A stretch of 64,000 nt of DNA from an uncultured Clostridia bacterium (GCA_934271245.1 CAKQQY010000002.1:1-64000); one strand, 5' to 3'. Shown: positions 25,883 through 36,654, counted from the first letter of the stretch. Notes: generated from the letters alone by a model not told the origin. Translations and numbers: made by a program.

Positions 25883-25896
25883 TTTTCCTTTCACCG

Positions 25897-25925
25897 AAAA
25901 AAGCCGTTATACACGGCTTTTTTTC
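25897..25925 (-). terminator. Terminator or attenuating hairpin between prs and pth
   Basis: AAAAAAGCCGT (25897-25907) pairs with ACGGCTTTTTT (25913-25923) around TATAC. The minus-strand read-out ends in CGGCTTTTTT just after the prs stop and directly before the pth ribosome-binding site. Read-through or a nearby promoter must supply pth. Confidence 0.75.
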
Positions 25926-25933
25926 TTTTTTTA

Positions 25934-26887
25934 CTAATCTTCGTATATAGCCGAAAGAGAAGAATCGGAATATACGGTGTTTATCGCTCTCGCAAAGAAC
26001 TTCGCGACGGAAATAATCTTGATTTTCGGATTGTTTCTCACTTCGTCGCTGAAGTTTATCGTATCTAAAATCGCAAGTTCTTTTATGGGCGAATTGTTGA
26101 TTCTTTCGAGCGCCGGACCGGACAACACGCCGTGAGTGCAGCAAGCGTAAACTTCTTTCGCGCCGTTTTTGATGAGCGCTTCCGCGCCCTGACAAAGAGT
26201 TCCGGCGGTGTCCGTCATATCGTCTACCATAAGGCAGGTTTTACCTGCCACGTCGCCGACGACGTTCATGATTTCGATAGCGTTGGCTTTCGGTCTGCGC
26301 TTATCGATAATCGCGAGCGAAGCGTCTACTCTCGAAGCGAAGTTTCTCGCTCTCGAAACGCTGCCAACGTCAGGCGATACGACGACCCAGTTTTCGTTCA
26401 TCATCTTTTTATAATACTTGGCAAGTATCGGCGCGCCGTAAAGGTGGTCGACGGGGATTTCGAAGAATCCCTGAATCTGCGCCGCGTGCAAGTCCATGGT
26501 AAGGACTCTGTTCGCGCCTGCCGAAGTAAGTATATCGGCAACCAGTTTTGCCGTAATCGGGTCGCGCGGACGGGCTTTTCTGTCCTGTCTTGCGTAACCG
26601 AAATAAGGGATAACCGCGGTGATTCTTCCTGCGGACGCTCTCTTGCAAGCGTCGATCATGATAAGAAGTTCCATAAGGTTATCGTTTACGGGGTTAGACG
26701 TGGATTGTATAATAAATACGTCTTTACCTCTTACCGTCTGGGGAAGAGTTATGCTTATTTCCCCGTCGGAAAACTTGCCCACTTCCGCGTCGGATAGCGG
26801 AATTTTCAACTGTTCGGAAATCGCTTTCGCCAAAGGCTTGTTCGAGTTCCCTGCCAGAAGTTCGATGGTGTTGCCGTGTGTAATCAT
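25934..26887 (-). CDS. prs: Ribose-phosphate pyrophosphokinase (PRPP synthetase)
   Basis: The 317-residue class I enzyme makes PRPP from ribose-5-phosphate and ATP for nucleotide, histidine and tryptophan synthesis. Signature segments are present in order: LLIMIDACKRASAGRITAV with the ATP-binding region, YFGYARQDRKARPRDPI forming the flexible loop, the histidine-containing metal site in LTMDLHAAQIQGFF, and the PRPP-binding loop VDDMTDTAGTL. Length is standard. It has its own hairpin terminator and is located next to pth-mfd as in many Firmicutes. Confidence 0.97.
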   Translation of the reverse strand: MITHGNTIELLAGNSNKPLAKAISEQLKIPLSDAEVGKFSDGEISITLPQTVRGKDVFIIQSTSNPVNDNLMELLIMIDACKRASAGRITAVIPYFGYARQDRKARPRDPITAKLVADILTSAGANRVLTMDLHAAQIQGFFEIPVDHLYGAPILAKYYKKMMNENWVVVSPDVGSVSRARNFASRVDASLAIIDKRRPKANAIEIMNVVGDVAGKTCLMVDDMTDTAGTLCQGAEALIKNGAKEVYACCTHGVLSGPALERINNSPIKELAILDTINFSDEVRNNPKIKIISVAKFFARAINTVYSDSSLSAIYED

Positions 26888-26956
26888 ATTAAATTTTTCT
26901 CCTAATGTAACTTTACGTACATATAGTACTTTTCCATTTTACGACTATAAACGAGT

Positions 26957-27418
26957 TTAGTCAAGACTTTTAGCCTTTCTCTTTTCAGAAAAATATTTTT
27001 TTATCAGCGACGCGCACTCTTCTTCCATAATACCGCCTTCGTACTCTGCGCTATGGTTTAACCCGTTATCGGATAAAACGGGGTACTTACTCTCCGCGCA
27101 GCCGCTTTTCCTTTCGTACGCCCCGAAGTAAACTTTCTTTATACGGGCGTTGGCTATCGCCCCCGCGCACATAGCGCAAGGTTCTAACGTAACGTATATT
27201 TCCGCTCCGTCGAGCCGCCAACTTTTCAGTTTTTTACATGCTTTTTCTATCGCGATTATCTCGGCGTGCGCCGTCGCTTTGTTCGTGTTTTCGACAAGGT
27301 TATACCCCTTGGATATAACCTTGCCGTCTTTTACTATCACAGCGCCTATCGGCACTTCGTCTTTTTCTTTGGCTTTTTCCGCTTGTTTATAAGCCATTAT
27401 CATAAATTTTTTTTCCAT
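26957..27418 (-). CDS. tadA: tRNA-specific adenosine deaminase
   Basis: The 153-residue zinc enzyme converts the wobble adenosine of tRNA-Arg(ACG) to inosine. The zinc ligands and catalytic glutamate are visible as His51 and Glu53 in HAEI and Cys81 and Cys84 in PCAMC. The C-terminal RKAKSLD tail is short and basic. Its first 19 bases overlap the end of the M14 peptidase gene, so the two are translationally coupled. A guanine or cytosine deaminase is the main alternative, but the YFGAYERKSGC segment after the second zinc motif fits TadA. Confidence 0.93.
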   Translation of the reverse strand: MEKKFMIMAYKQAEKAKEKDEVPIGAVIVKDGKVISKGYNLVENTNKATAHAEIIAIEKACKKLKSWRLDGAEIYVTLEPCAMCAGAIANARIKKVYFGAYERKSGCAESKYPVLSDNGLNHSAEYEGGIMEEECASLIKKYFSEKRKAKSLD

Positions 27419-28167
27419 ATCACGCTCTCGGTAACCGCGTACGGCACTCTTTTGTTCTTTTCGTATATTTTGTCGAGATGCTCTTTCCCTATGGGATGAG
27501 ATAATTCGTCGCCGCCGACTTCTATCGTAAGCGACGGAATTTCAAGTTTTTCTATACACCAGTCTTTATATCCGCCGGCGCTCGAAGTGGCGGTTACGAG
27601 CGGATACCCCGTAACGAAAGAAACTTCTTTCGCCATTTTCAAATCTCTGTCGGCGTGTTTCTGATAAAAATACCAGTAAATTTCTTCGCCTTTGCTATGG
27701 TAACTTATAGTCGCGTCGGGCATAACGTCTAAGGTAAAATCCCGTAGCGCTTTTGTTTCCCGTTCGGAAAAGGGATATTTGCCTATATAATTCGCGTAAC
27801 CTTTTTTCCGTCGGTTCTGTTCGCCCGTTCCCCAGCGAGCGTCGAAGTTGACGTTTAAATCGACTCCCCTTGCGTTGGCTTTATTGAGCGGATTTTCTTT
27901 TAAGCATATCTCTACGCCGTCGGGGTTTACGCAGGGAAGAAAATATATCGTTCCCTTTCTTCCTTTTAAGTAAAAATCTTCGATATGTTTTAGGGCAAGG
28001 TACGCCGTGATATATTCCCTGCCGTGAATGGAATACTGCATTATAACGACGGGTTTACCGTTTCCGCACTTAAAACACGTTAAAGGTTTTCCCCTTTCGC
28101 TTAAACCTATAATTCCCTTTTCCCCTTCGAACTTTTCGTAAAACTTATTTATTTCGTCTAAAACCAT
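27400..28167 (-). CDS. M14-family zinc carboxypeptidase, MpaA-like
   Basis: The 255-residue protein has the M14 metal site: His48 and Glu51 in IHGREY and a second histidine in SYHSKGE, with a catalytic glutamate in TIEVGG near the C-terminus and NPDGVE between. It has no signal peptide or peptidoglycan-binding domain, so it probably acts in the cytoplasm. Size and location resemble MpaA, which cuts the gamma-D-glutamyl-diaminopimelate bond when murein peptides are recycled. Secreted M14 enzymes that attack the wall are usually longer and exported. The recycling role is an inference from family and topology. It overlaps tadA by 19 bases. Confidence 0.85.
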   Translation of the reverse strand: MVLDEINKFYEKFEGEKGIIGLSERGKPLTCFKCGNGKPVVIMQYSIHGREYITAYLALKHIEDFYLKGRKGTIYFLPCVNPDGVEICLKENPLNKANARGVDLNVNFDARWGTGEQNRRKKGYANYIGKYPFSERETKALRDFTLDVMPDATISYHSKGEEIYWYFYQKHADRDLKMAKEVSFVTGYPLVTATSSAGGYKDWCIEKLEIPSLTIEVGGDELSHPIGKEHLDKIYEKNKRVPYAVTESVIWKKNL

Positions 28168-28225
28168 ATTTATTCTCCCGCGGAAAGGTTTTTCGCTCCT
28201 TTCCCCGATACTAATAATATGCGTT

Positions 28226-28696
28226 TTATTTGTGATATGCGCTACCCGAATTTATTCCGAACGCCCGATATATCTGTTCGGTAAGCATAAGGCGGAACAT
28301 AGTGTGCGGAAAAGTCATATCCGAAAAAGACATAAGTTCGTCGCACTCTTTTTTTATTCCGTCGGCGATTCCGTACGAGCCGCCTATTATAAAAGTGATA
28401 TTCTGTCCCTTATCGATTAAGGTTTTAAGCATTTTCGCGAATTGTTCCGAAGAATACTTTTTCCCTTCTATCGCCATGCCTATAACGTACCCTTTCATAA
28501 ACTTTTTTATTCTTTCCCCTTCCTTTTCTTTTACGGAAAGAATAAGTTTTTCGTCTGTTTTTTTATAGTTTTCTTCTTCGACTTCGATTATTTTAAAGTC
28601 GCAAAAGCCTTGCAACCGTTTTTTATATTCTTCTATGCCGTCGGCAAAATATTTTTCTTTTACCTTTCCCACGGCGATTAAATTTATCTTTATCAT
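28226..28696 (-). CDS. rlmH: 23S rRNA (pseudouridine-1915-N3)-methyltransferase
   Basis: The 156-residue SPOUT-class enzyme methylates a pseudouridine in helix 69 of 23S rRNA, in the decoding bridge of assembled ribosomes. It begins MIKINLIAVGKVKEKYF, has FIIGGSYGIADG in the knotted SAM-binding region and ends with the conserved FPHTMFRLMLTEQ and YHK. The start at 28696 overlaps the preceding protease stop by four bases (ATGA). A longer reading up to a GTG at 28864 would lie inside the protease gene and is rejected. Confidence 0.95.
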   Translation of the reverse strand: MIKINLIAVGKVKEKYFADGIEEYKKRLQGFCDFKIIEVEEENYKKTDEKLILSVKEKEGERIKKFMKGYVIGMAIEGKKYSSEQFAKMLKTLIDKGQNITFIIGGSYGIADGIKKECDELMSFSDMTFPHTMFRLMLTEQIYRAFGINSGSAYHK

Positions 28697-29571
28697 TTTA
28701 TTAAAAGGTTGGTTATTAAAACCGCAAGGCAAATTCCTATTCCTAACGCGCCGAATCCGAAAGCAAACCACACTTCTTTGCCGTACTTTTCCTTTTTCTC
28801 CGTTTCCGTTTTCGAGAAGAACAAGGTTAAAAATACCGACCCCGCTACGGCGATTATTCCGCACGCGATGAATATCGGGTTAAAAAGGTCGATTTCCACG
28901 TTAAAATACTGCAACATTATTATAAGCGCGTTATTTATAAAATGAGCAAGCACGGCAGGAATCACGCTTAACGACTTTTCCGATATAAGCGCAAGCAACG
29001 CCCCGTAAATAAACTGGTACGCAAGTTGCGAAAGCGAACAGTGATATATTGCGAAAAAGGTTCCGCATATAAGGACTTTGCCGATAAGCGGCACGCCGTT
29101 TAACCCTTTTAAGAACGCTCCCCTGAAAAACGCCTCTTCGGTTACCGCAGGCAATACGGCGAGAAAAAGCACGTATCCCAAAGCCTTGGGAAGCGTATCG
29201 ATAACCATTTCCCTTTGCGTTATATTTAAGCCTGCTTTTACGGCGAGTTCGGATATTAAAGTATTGATAAATCCCAACCCGAATATCATGCCGACGGCTA
29301 AAAGCAACGCCGCTATATAAAAAATATAAGAACATTTATTTATTCTTAGCCCTTTTATAAGTCCGTCGTCGGTTACTGCCGAATAAACGGAAACCGCCGC
29401 AAGCGCAATCGGCGCCGCCAAAGACGGCAACGCTATCGATATAAATCCGCCCGCGGGCGAAACGGCGTTCGCTACGCTGAGCAGCAGATAAGACAATACG
29501 AGATACAGGGCTATGCCGAAAGAAAACAGAACTCCGCTTTTCTTTCCGCCCGTCAGATTTATTTCTTTCAT
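28693..29571 (-). CDS. CPBP-family intramembrane metalloprotease (CAAX protease-like)
   Basis: The 292-residue membrane protein has about eight hydrophobic helices. The CPBP/Abi active-site motifs are present: the diglutamate motif EEAFFRG, then a histidine in AIYHCSL and another in HFINNAL, which line a glutamate-based intramembrane site as in Rce1. Bacterial members process or protect peptides such as bacteriocins, or have unknown targets. The target here is unknown. It overlaps rlmH by four bases. Confidence 0.9.
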   Translation of the reverse strand: MKEINLTGGKKSGVLFSFGIALYLVLSYLLLSVANAVSPAGGFISIALPSLAAPIALAAVSVYSAVTDDGLIKGLRINKCSYIFYIAALLLAVGMIFGLGFINTLISELAVKAGLNITQREMVIDTLPKALGYVLFLAVLPAVTEEAFFRGAFLKGLNGVPLIGKVLICGTFFAIYHCSLSQLAYQFIYGALLALISEKSLSVIPAVLAHFINNALIIMLQYFNVEIDLFNPIFIACGIIAVAGSVFLTLFFSKTETEKKEKYGKEVWFAFGFGALGIGICLAVLITNLLIK

Positions 29572-29614
29572 AATTTTATTCTATCACAAATTATTCCGTC
29601 GGTAAACTTTTAAT

Positions 29615-29649
29615 CGAAAAAAATTCCGTCCCGAAGTGTCGGGACGGAA
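29615..29649 (-). terminator. Terminator of guaB
   Basis: An 11-bp perfect stem (TTCCGTCCCGA at 29624-29634 with TCGGGACGGAA at 29639-29649) has an AGTG loop and is followed on the minus strand by seven T. It lies 16 bases after the guaB stop. Confidence 0.9.
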
Positions 29650-29665
29650 AAAATTTTCTTTTTTT

Positions 29666-31120
<1,455 letters not shown>

Positions 31121-31125
31121 TTATG

Positions 31126-31692
31126 TTATTCTCCTAAAAGTGAATTTATCCTTTCTGAATCTTCGGCTAAAACGTCGTTTTCGGCGTTTTCTTCCTTTTC
31201 TTTTAGCCCGGTTAAAAACGCCTGCATAAGTTTAAGGTTGTTATCCGTTATAACGTCGCCCTTTTCGTCTAATATGCGTCTTATCGGATTGTTTACGCCG
31301 TATTCCGTAACGCCCGTTACGGATAACGACAACAAATATTTATCAAAAAAGAATTCGTACGTTTTCTCCTTTCCCCCGAAATCCTTTTCGCGGGACGATA
31401 CGTACGAATCGAAATCGTCGCAAAAAATCAGGGCGTAAGCGTATTCCGTTTCCTTTACGCCGCCCTTTTCCGCGTCGAGCCTGGTTACGAGCGCGCCCAA
31501 ATCTTCGGCGGAACCCGTTTTGTTATACTGCATTTCGTAAAAGGAAAGCGCGGCGTCGTTAAGCCCGGCGTTATACAGCATATCGGCGATAGCAACGGGC
31601 TTAATAAGGGTAACGAGACCGAAAACGACGGCAAAAAGACCGACGATTGCCGCAAGCGTTATCGCAACAGTTTTTCCGATGAGTTTACCCAA
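31126..31692 (-). CDS. Single-pass membrane protein of unknown function
   Basis: I do not recognise this 188-residue protein. It begins with a short positively charged stretch and one long hydrophobic segment at about 7-30, followed by an acidic soluble domain. The part at about 33-80 (LYNAGLNDAALSFYEMQYNKTG) looks like a helix pair of the TPR or Sel1 type. The rest shows no motif. No lipobox or cleavage site is evident, so it is probably anchored with the domain outside. It is located five bases before guaB on the same strand and may share its transcript. Confidence 0.7.
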   Translation of the reverse strand: MGKLIGKTVAITLAAIVGLFAVVFGLVTLIKPVAIADMLYNAGLNDAALSFYEMQYNKTGSAEDLGALVTRLDAEKGGVKETEYAYALIFCDDFDSYVSSREKDFGGKEKTYEFFFDKYLLSLSVTGVTEYGVNNPIRRILDEKGDVITDNNLKLMQAFLTGLKEKEENAENDVLAEDSERINSLLGE

Positions 31693-31827
31693 AGCAACTT
31701 CCTTCCTTTACGTATTTTTTTTATTTTAACAAACTTCGTATAAAAAATCAATTATTTAGTCGAATATTTTTTTATTTTAGAGAATTACCGCTAAATCTTC
31801 GTCATAAGAATAATTGAAGGTGTTATT

Positions 31828-32496
31828 ATGAAAAAGATTATCCTATTGTTTTTAGCGTTTTTAACTCTTATTTCCTGCGGTTTTACCGCCTGCGCCGAAG
31901 AGTGCGAACTCGTAAAATTCGTCAGCGAAGCGAAAACCGATTTATTCTACGGCGAAAGTTCGAAATATAAATTAAAGTGCGGCTACGGCTTTTCCGAAAC
32001 GGTTAAAAAAGAAGACGGAAAAGTATCTTCTACCGCGTATTATCTTAATTTCAAACTGTTGAACGTATCAGGCAACGCGGAATATTTACTGACCGTCCGT
32101 TACGGAGACGTTCAGAAAGACGGATATTTTTCCGTTAGTCCCGTCAGCGGCTACCTGACGGCGAAAATCCAGACGGATAATTTCGTCGACGAAAACTTTA
32201 CCGTAACTATTTCTTCGGGCGGAGCGGAAGAACAAATAACTATGGTTTCCATTCTCCCCGAAGGCGTAGTAGATTATAAAACGGCTCTCTCTTCCCTTTG
32301 CGAAAGCCAGAAAACGCTTATAAATTCTTACCGTAACGACTACGGCGTTTTCGAAGGCGAAATTCACGTCCGTATCATCGTTAAAGACGACAAAGCGTAC
32401 TGGTACGTCGCCCTTATAAACGGCGAAGGCGTAAAGAAAGCCTTACTTATGGACGGAGTAAATTGCGAAGTCAAAGCAATACGCGATATAGTCTGA
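31828..32496 (+). CDS. Exported protein of unknown function, possible lipoprotein
   Basis: The 222-residue protein has a clear signal peptide (MKKIILLFLAFLTLISC). The LISC sequence fits a lipobox with Cys17, although cleavage after FTACA by signal peptidase I is also possible. The mature part is mostly beta-strand in pattern, with VKFVSEAKTDLFYGESSKYK at the start and a compact C-terminal strand pair IIVKDDKAYWYVALINGEG. No domain is recognised. GAAGGTG precedes the ATG. It stands alone on the plus strand between divergent and convergent minus-strand genes. Confidence 0.75.
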   Translation: MKKIILLFLAFLTLISCGFTACAEECELVKFVSEAKTDLFYGESSKYKLKCGYGFSETVKKEDGKVSSTAYYLNFKLLNVSGNAEYLLTVRYGDVQKDGYFSVSPVSGYLTAKIQTDNFVDENFTVTISSGGAEEQITMVSILPEGVVDYKTALSSLCESQKTLINSYRNDYGVFEGEIHVRIIVKDDKAYWYVALINGEGVKKALLMDGVNCEVKAIRDIV

Positions 32497-32618
32497 TAAA
32501 AAAAACCTCGTTCGCTTTTTTAATCTCTTTTTATTCGGTATAAACTCTCGTTTCGTTCGTTTTGCGGGCGGATTATAACGAAAACCCGATTAAACGCATA
32601 ACGAAAATTTTTATGAAA

Positions 32619-32655
32619 AACGCCGAAGGCATTCCTTCGGCGTTAATTTTTATTT
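32619..32655. terminator. Bidirectional terminator
   Basis: AACGCCGAAGG (32619-32629) pairs perfectly with CCTTCGGCGTT (32634-32644), with T-rich tracts on both outer sides. It closes the exported-protein gene (+) and the convergent lipoprotein/glnS transcript (-). Confidence 0.85.
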
Positions 32656-33444
32656 ATCCTGATTATACGCTTTTTTGCGTTGTTCGATTTCGTCTTTAAG
32701 TCTTTTTACTTCTTTTCTGGAATTGCTAAGACATATCGCAAGAGTAACGACAACCGCCACGAAGCAGACGAACGGCATAAACAACAAAATAAGTATCGGC
32801 GCGACGTCCGAGCAGCCCGAACAACCCGTTTCTTTCGAGTTAACGGTTACGGTAAGCATACAGTATTCCTTATCCGCCGTTCCTGCCGCGACGTTTTCTT
32901 CGAGCGCGGCAATTTTCAATTGTAGTTCGAAAATCACGTCGGCGAGTTGCTGTTTATATTCGTCGTTCCCCGTAGTCGTGTCGAGTATGTTCTGGTAGTT
33001 TTGCAGTTTCTTTTTATACGCGTCGAGCGTTTTTTGGTCGCTCGTCGAACTACCTGCGTCGGCAAGAGATTTCGAATAAAAAGTTCTGGTAACCCCTTTC
33101 TGTCCGGAAAAAACCGTTATAAGCGCGTCGAGTTTATCGGCGTAAATACTGTATGCGAACGCATAGTATTTTCCGCCGCCGTAATAAGAACTTTCTCTTT
33201 TTTTAATCAAAACCCCGCCGTATTCTCCTTCAACCGCCGTGGTTTCGATAAATTTTGCGAATTCTTCTGCGTTTTCCGCGGTATACACGACTTCGCCGTT
33301 ATAAGTTATCGTCGTTCCGCTATGAAGTTCCGACGCAGAAAAGCGGTATCCGTCTCTGCCGTAATCTTTATTTACGCAACCGCACATAAAAGCCGCGGAC
33401 AGAGTTAACATAACAGACAACAAAACAACCGAAAGTTTTTTCAT
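32650..33444 (-). CDS. Lipoprotein with an additional C-terminal membrane helix
   Basis: The 264-residue protein starts with a lipoprotein signal (MKKLSVVLLSVMLTLSAAF, then MCGC with Cys23). The outer domain includes a helical coiled-coil stretch at about 140-190 and a CSGC pair near 207. It then has a second hydrophobic helix at about 215-238 and ends in a basic, probably cytoplasmic coiled coil (KEVKRLKDEIEQRKKAYN). A protein anchored by lipid at one end and a helix at the other is unusual. No known domain is recognised. It begins 12 bases after glnS, so it shares that transcript. Confidence 0.75.
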   Translation of the reverse strand: MKKLSVVLLSVMLTLSAAFMCGCVNKDYGRDGYRFSASELHSGTTITYNGEVVYTAENAEEFAKFIETTAVEGEYGGVLIKKRESSYYGGGKYYAFAYSIYADKLDALITVFSGQKGVTRTFYSKSLADAGSSTSDQKTLDAYKKKLQNYQNILDTTTGNDEYKQQLADVIFELQLKIAALEENVAAGTADKEYCMLTVTVNSKETGCSGCSDVAPILILLFMPFVCFVAVVVTLAICLSNSRKEVKRLKDEIEQRKKAYNQDK

Positions 33445-33456
33445 CTTTTATTCCCC

Positions 33457-35088
33457 CTATTTATTGAAGTTATCTTTAAGAGATACTATTTCGCTTATGA
33501 TTTCCTTTCCTTTTACGTTTAATCTTTTAAAATACCCCGTTCTTATAAACTGGTACGGTTTATCGTATTCGCCCTGCATAACGTAAGGTTCTACCTTGCC
33601 GTTAAACACGGTTACGCTGTTCGGATTCATTCTTTCGGAAAAATCCTGTCCCGGGTACTCCTCGTCTTTAAGAAGGTAACCGTACTTCCTTATTTCCATG
33701 TCGACGGCATCTTCTGCGTTCACCCACTGAATCGTTCCTTTTACCTTGATTCCGGAATTGTCTTCTCCGCTTCTCGATTCGGGTATATAAGAACACAAAA
33801 GTTCTTTAACGTTGCCGTCGTCGTCGAACAACACGTCGTCGCATTTGATTATATACGCCCCTTTAAGCCTTACCATTCCGTCCTTTTTAAGTCTGAAATA
33901 TTTGGGCGGCGGAGTTAAAGAGAAGTCGTCCGCGTCGATATAAAGGTTCTTCGAGAAGGTTATTTTTCTCGTTCTCTTTATTTCTTCGCCGGGATTTATA
34001 TCGAAATCGACTTCTTCCGTTTTCCCGTCGGGATAGTTGGTCAAAGTTACTTTAAGCGGTTTTAACACAGCCATCGCTCTTTCGGCGTGAGCGTTAAGGT
34101 ATTCCCTTATGCACGCTTCGAGATAACTTATCTGCACTTCGGAATTTGCTTTGCACACGCCTATTCTCGCGCAGAAATCTTTAAGCGCTTCGGCAGGTAC
34201 GCCGCGGTTGCGAAGACCCGTTAAAGTAGGCATACGGGGGTCGTCCCACCCGTCTACCGAGCCGTCTTCCACGAGTTTTTTAAGGTATCTTTTACTCATT
34301 ACGAGATTTGTTACGTTAAGTCTTGCAAACTCTATCTGGCGCGGTTTGGGGTTAAACCCTAACGTTATGCCGACCCAGTCGTATAAAGGTCTGTGGTCTT
34401 CGAATTCCAGCGTGCAGAGAGAATGAGAAACTCCCTGCATATAGTCGCATATCGGGTGAGCGTAGTCGTACATAGGATATATGCACCATTTATCCCCCGT
34501 TCTGTGATGAGTCTGACGAAGAATTCTGTAAATTACGGGGTCGCGCATATTGATGTTCGGCGACGCCATGTCTATTTTCGCCCTTAAACATTTGCTGCCG
34601 TCGGGGAATTCGCCGTTTTTCATTCTTGTAAACAGGTCGAGATTCTCTTCTGCCGTTCTGTTTCTGTAAGGACTTTCTTTACCCGGTTCGGTCAACGTTC
34701 CGCGGTTAGCCGATATTTCTTCGGGCGACATTTCGCACACGAACGCCTTACCCATTTTTATGAGTTCTATCGCGAATTCGTATATTTTATCGAAATAATC
34801 GGACGCGTAAGTTTCTTTATCCCATTCAAAGCCTAACCATTTTATGTCTTCCCTTATGGCGTCCACGTATTCGGTTTTTTCTTTACTCGGGTTGGTATCG
34901 TCGAAAAACAGATTGCATTTTCCGTTATACTTTTCTTTTATGCCGAAGTTAAGGCACAGCGATTTTGCGTGTCCTATATGCAAATATCCGTTCGGTTCGG
35001 GCGGAAATCTCGTCTGCACGGCGGTTACTTTGCCGCTTTCTAATTCTTCGTTTATTATCTGCTCTATAAAATTCGTCGCTTCTACCAT
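33457..35088 (-). CDS. glnS: Glutaminyl-tRNA synthetase
   Basis: The 543-residue class I synthetase charges tRNA-Gln directly with glutamine. HIGH is at 37-40 in LHIGHAKS and the KMSKS counterpart is VMSKRYL near residue 265. The PPEPNGYLHIGHAK signature and the two C-terminal beta-barrel anticodon-binding domains distinguish it from glutamyl-tRNA synthetase. Length matches bacterial GlnRS. It is divergent from glyS across a 158-base AT-rich spacer and is followed after 12 bases by a lipoprotein gene. Confidence 0.96.
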   Translation of the reverse strand: MVEATNFIEQIINEELESGKVTAVQTRFPPEPNGYLHIGHAKSLCLNFGIKEKYNGKCNLFFDDTNPSKEKTEYVDAIREDIKWLGFEWDKETYASDYFDKIYEFAIELIKMGKAFVCEMSPEEISANRGTLTEPGKESPYRNRTAEENLDLFTRMKNGEFPDGSKCLRAKIDMASPNINMRDPVIYRILRQTHHRTGDKWCIYPMYDYAHPICDYMQGVSHSLCTLEFEDHRPLYDWVGITLGFNPKPRQIEFARLNVTNLVMSKRYLKKLVEDGSVDGWDDPRMPTLTGLRNRGVPAEALKDFCARIGVCKANSEVQISYLEACIREYLNAHAERAMAVLKPLKVTLTNYPDGKTEEVDFDINPGEEIKRTRKITFSKNLYIDADDFSLTPPPKYFRLKKDGMVRLKGAYIIKCDDVLFDDDGNVKELLCSYIPESRSGEDNSGIKVKGTIQWVNAEDAVDMEIRKYGYLLKDEEYPGQDFSERMNPNSVTVFNGKVEPYVMQGEYDKPYQFIRTGYFKRLNVKGKEIISEIVSLKDNFNK

Positions 35089-35181
35089 ACGTCACCTTTG
35101 TTTTTCAAATATATTCATATCATATCACACTTTTTTCAAAAAAAAAAGCAAATTAAAAAAAATTATTGAACTATCGTTTAC

Positions 35182-35210
35182 TTGACTAAAATTACTATAT
35201 ACTGTACAAT
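35182..35210 (+). promoter_or_regulatory. Sigma-A promoter of glyS
   Basis: TTGACT (35182-35187), a 17-base spacer and TACAAT (35205-35210) form a good vegetative promoter about 37 bases before the glyS ATG. The short leader leaves no room for a T-box, so tRNA-dependent antitermination of glyS is unlikely. Confidence 0.8.
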
Positions 35211-35246
35211 AAAATTTAAATATAAATATTACACGGAGATGTAAAA

Positions 35247-36641
35247 ATGGAAGAAAACAGAGCCGTTACTATGGACAAGTTGGTAAATTTATGCAAAGGC
35301 AGGGGCTTTTTGTTCCCCGGCAGCGAAATTTACGGCGGACTTGCCAACTCCTGGGACTACGGTCCGCTCGGCGTAGAATTTAAAAACAACATCAAAAAGG
35401 CTTGGTGGAAACGTTTCGTTCAGCAATCTAAGTACAACGTAGGATTGGACAGCGCGATTATCATGAACCCCGAAACGTGGGTCGCTTCGGGGCACGTAGG
35501 CGGTTTTTCCGACCCGCTTATGGACTGCAAAGCGTGCAAAACCCGTCACAGAGCCGATAAACTTATAGAAGATTACGCTTTCAAAAACGGCACGAACGAC
35601 AATCCCGCCGGCTGGACTTTCGAACAAATGGCGAACTTCATCAAGGAAAAAGGCATCGCCTGCCCCAACTGCGGCGCGAAAGACTTTACCGAAATAAAGA
35701 AGTTTAACCTTATGTTTAAAACCTTTATCGGCGTTACCGAAGACTCGGCTTCTACCGCATATCTTCGCCCCGAAACCGCGCAGGGTATTTTCGTAAACTT
35801 TGCGAACGTTCAGCGTTCCACGAGAAAAAAACTTCCTTTCGGTATCGGTCAGATAGGCAAGTCGTTCAGAAACGAAATTACACCCGGCAACTTTATCTTC
35901 AGAATAAGAGAATTCGAACAAATGGAACTCGAATTCTTCTGCAAACCCGGCACCGATCTCGAATGGTTCAAATACTGGAAGGATTATTGCCATAAATTCT
36001 TGTTGGATTTAGGTATGCACGAAGACAAGTTAAGACTTCGCGATCACGACAAGGAAGAACTCTGTTTCTATTCCAAAGCGACCACCGACTTCGAATACCT
36101 GTTCCCCTTCGGCTGGGGCGAACTCTGGGGCATTGCCGACAGAACCGACTACGACCTTTCGCAACACGCGAAACACTCGGGTAAAGACCTTTCCTACTTC
36201 GACCCCGATACGAACGAACATTATATCCCCTACGTCATCGAACCGTCGCTCGGCGCGGACAGAGTCGCGCTCGCTTTCCTTGCGGACGCTTACGACGAAG
36301 AAACCGTCGGCGAAAACGATACGAGAGTGGTTATGCATTTACACCCCGCGCTCGCGCCGTATAAAGCGGCTATTCTTCCCCTTTCCAAAAAACTCGGGGA
36401 AAAGGCTTCCGCGATTTATGAAAACCTTGCAAAACGCTTCTCCGTCGAATACGACGAAGCGGGTTCTATCGGAAAACGTTATCGCCGTCAGGACGAAATA
36501 GGCACGCCGTTCTGCGTGACTTACGACTTCGATTCGGAAAACGACAACTGCGTTACCGTCCGCGACAGAGATACCATGCAGCAAGTGCGTATCCCCATAG
36601 CGGAACTCGGCGACTATATTCAGGCGAAAATAGATTTTTAA
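35247..36641 (+). CDS. glyS: Glycyl-tRNA synthetase, single-chain alpha2 type
   Basis: The 464-residue class II synthetase is the eukaryotic/archaeal-like alpha2 form rather than the alpha2beta2 GlyQ/GlyS form. Segments include [15 protein letters not shown] near the start, [13 protein letters not shown], the motif 2 region with [24 protein letters not shown] split over about 205-235, motif 3 with [13 protein letters not shown] near 330, and an anticodon-binding domain after about 370. ACGGAGATG precedes the ATG. A strong terminator follows. It is monocistronic. Confidence 0.96.
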   Translation: MEENRAVTMDKLVNLCKGRGFLFPGSEIYGGLANSWDYGPLGVEFKNNIKKAWWKRFVQQSKYNVGLDSAIIMNPETWVASGHVGGFSDPLMDCKACKTRHRADKLIEDYAFKNGTNDNPAGWTFEQMANFIKEKGIACPNCGAKDFTEIKKFNLMFKTFIGVTEDSASTAYLRPETAQGIFVNFANVQRSTRKKLPFGIGQIGKSFRNEITPGNFIFRIREFEQMELEFFCKPGTDLEWFKYWKDYCHKFLLDLGMHEDKLRLRDHDKEELCFYSKATTDFEYLFPFGWGELWGIADRTDYDLSQHAKHSGKDLSYFDPDTNEHYIPYVIEPSLGADRVALAFLADAYDEETVGENDTRVVMHLHPALAPYKAAILPLSKKLGEKASAIYENLAKRFSVEYDEAGSIGKRYRRQDEIGTPFCVTYDFDSENDNCVTVRDRDTMQQVRIPIAELGDYIQAKIDF

Positions 36642-36654
36642 CGGATTTTCCGTT

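Noticed and set aside
28697..28864. Longer RlmH starting from a GTG at 28864.
   Set aside because: The extension lies inside the coding region of the upstream protease, and the conserved family N-terminus begins at 28696 with an ATGA overlap.
35089..35246. T-box leader for glyS or glnS.
   Set aside because: The glyS leader is only about 30 bases after its promoter, and no AGGGTGGNACCGCG-like T-box sequence is present on either strand.
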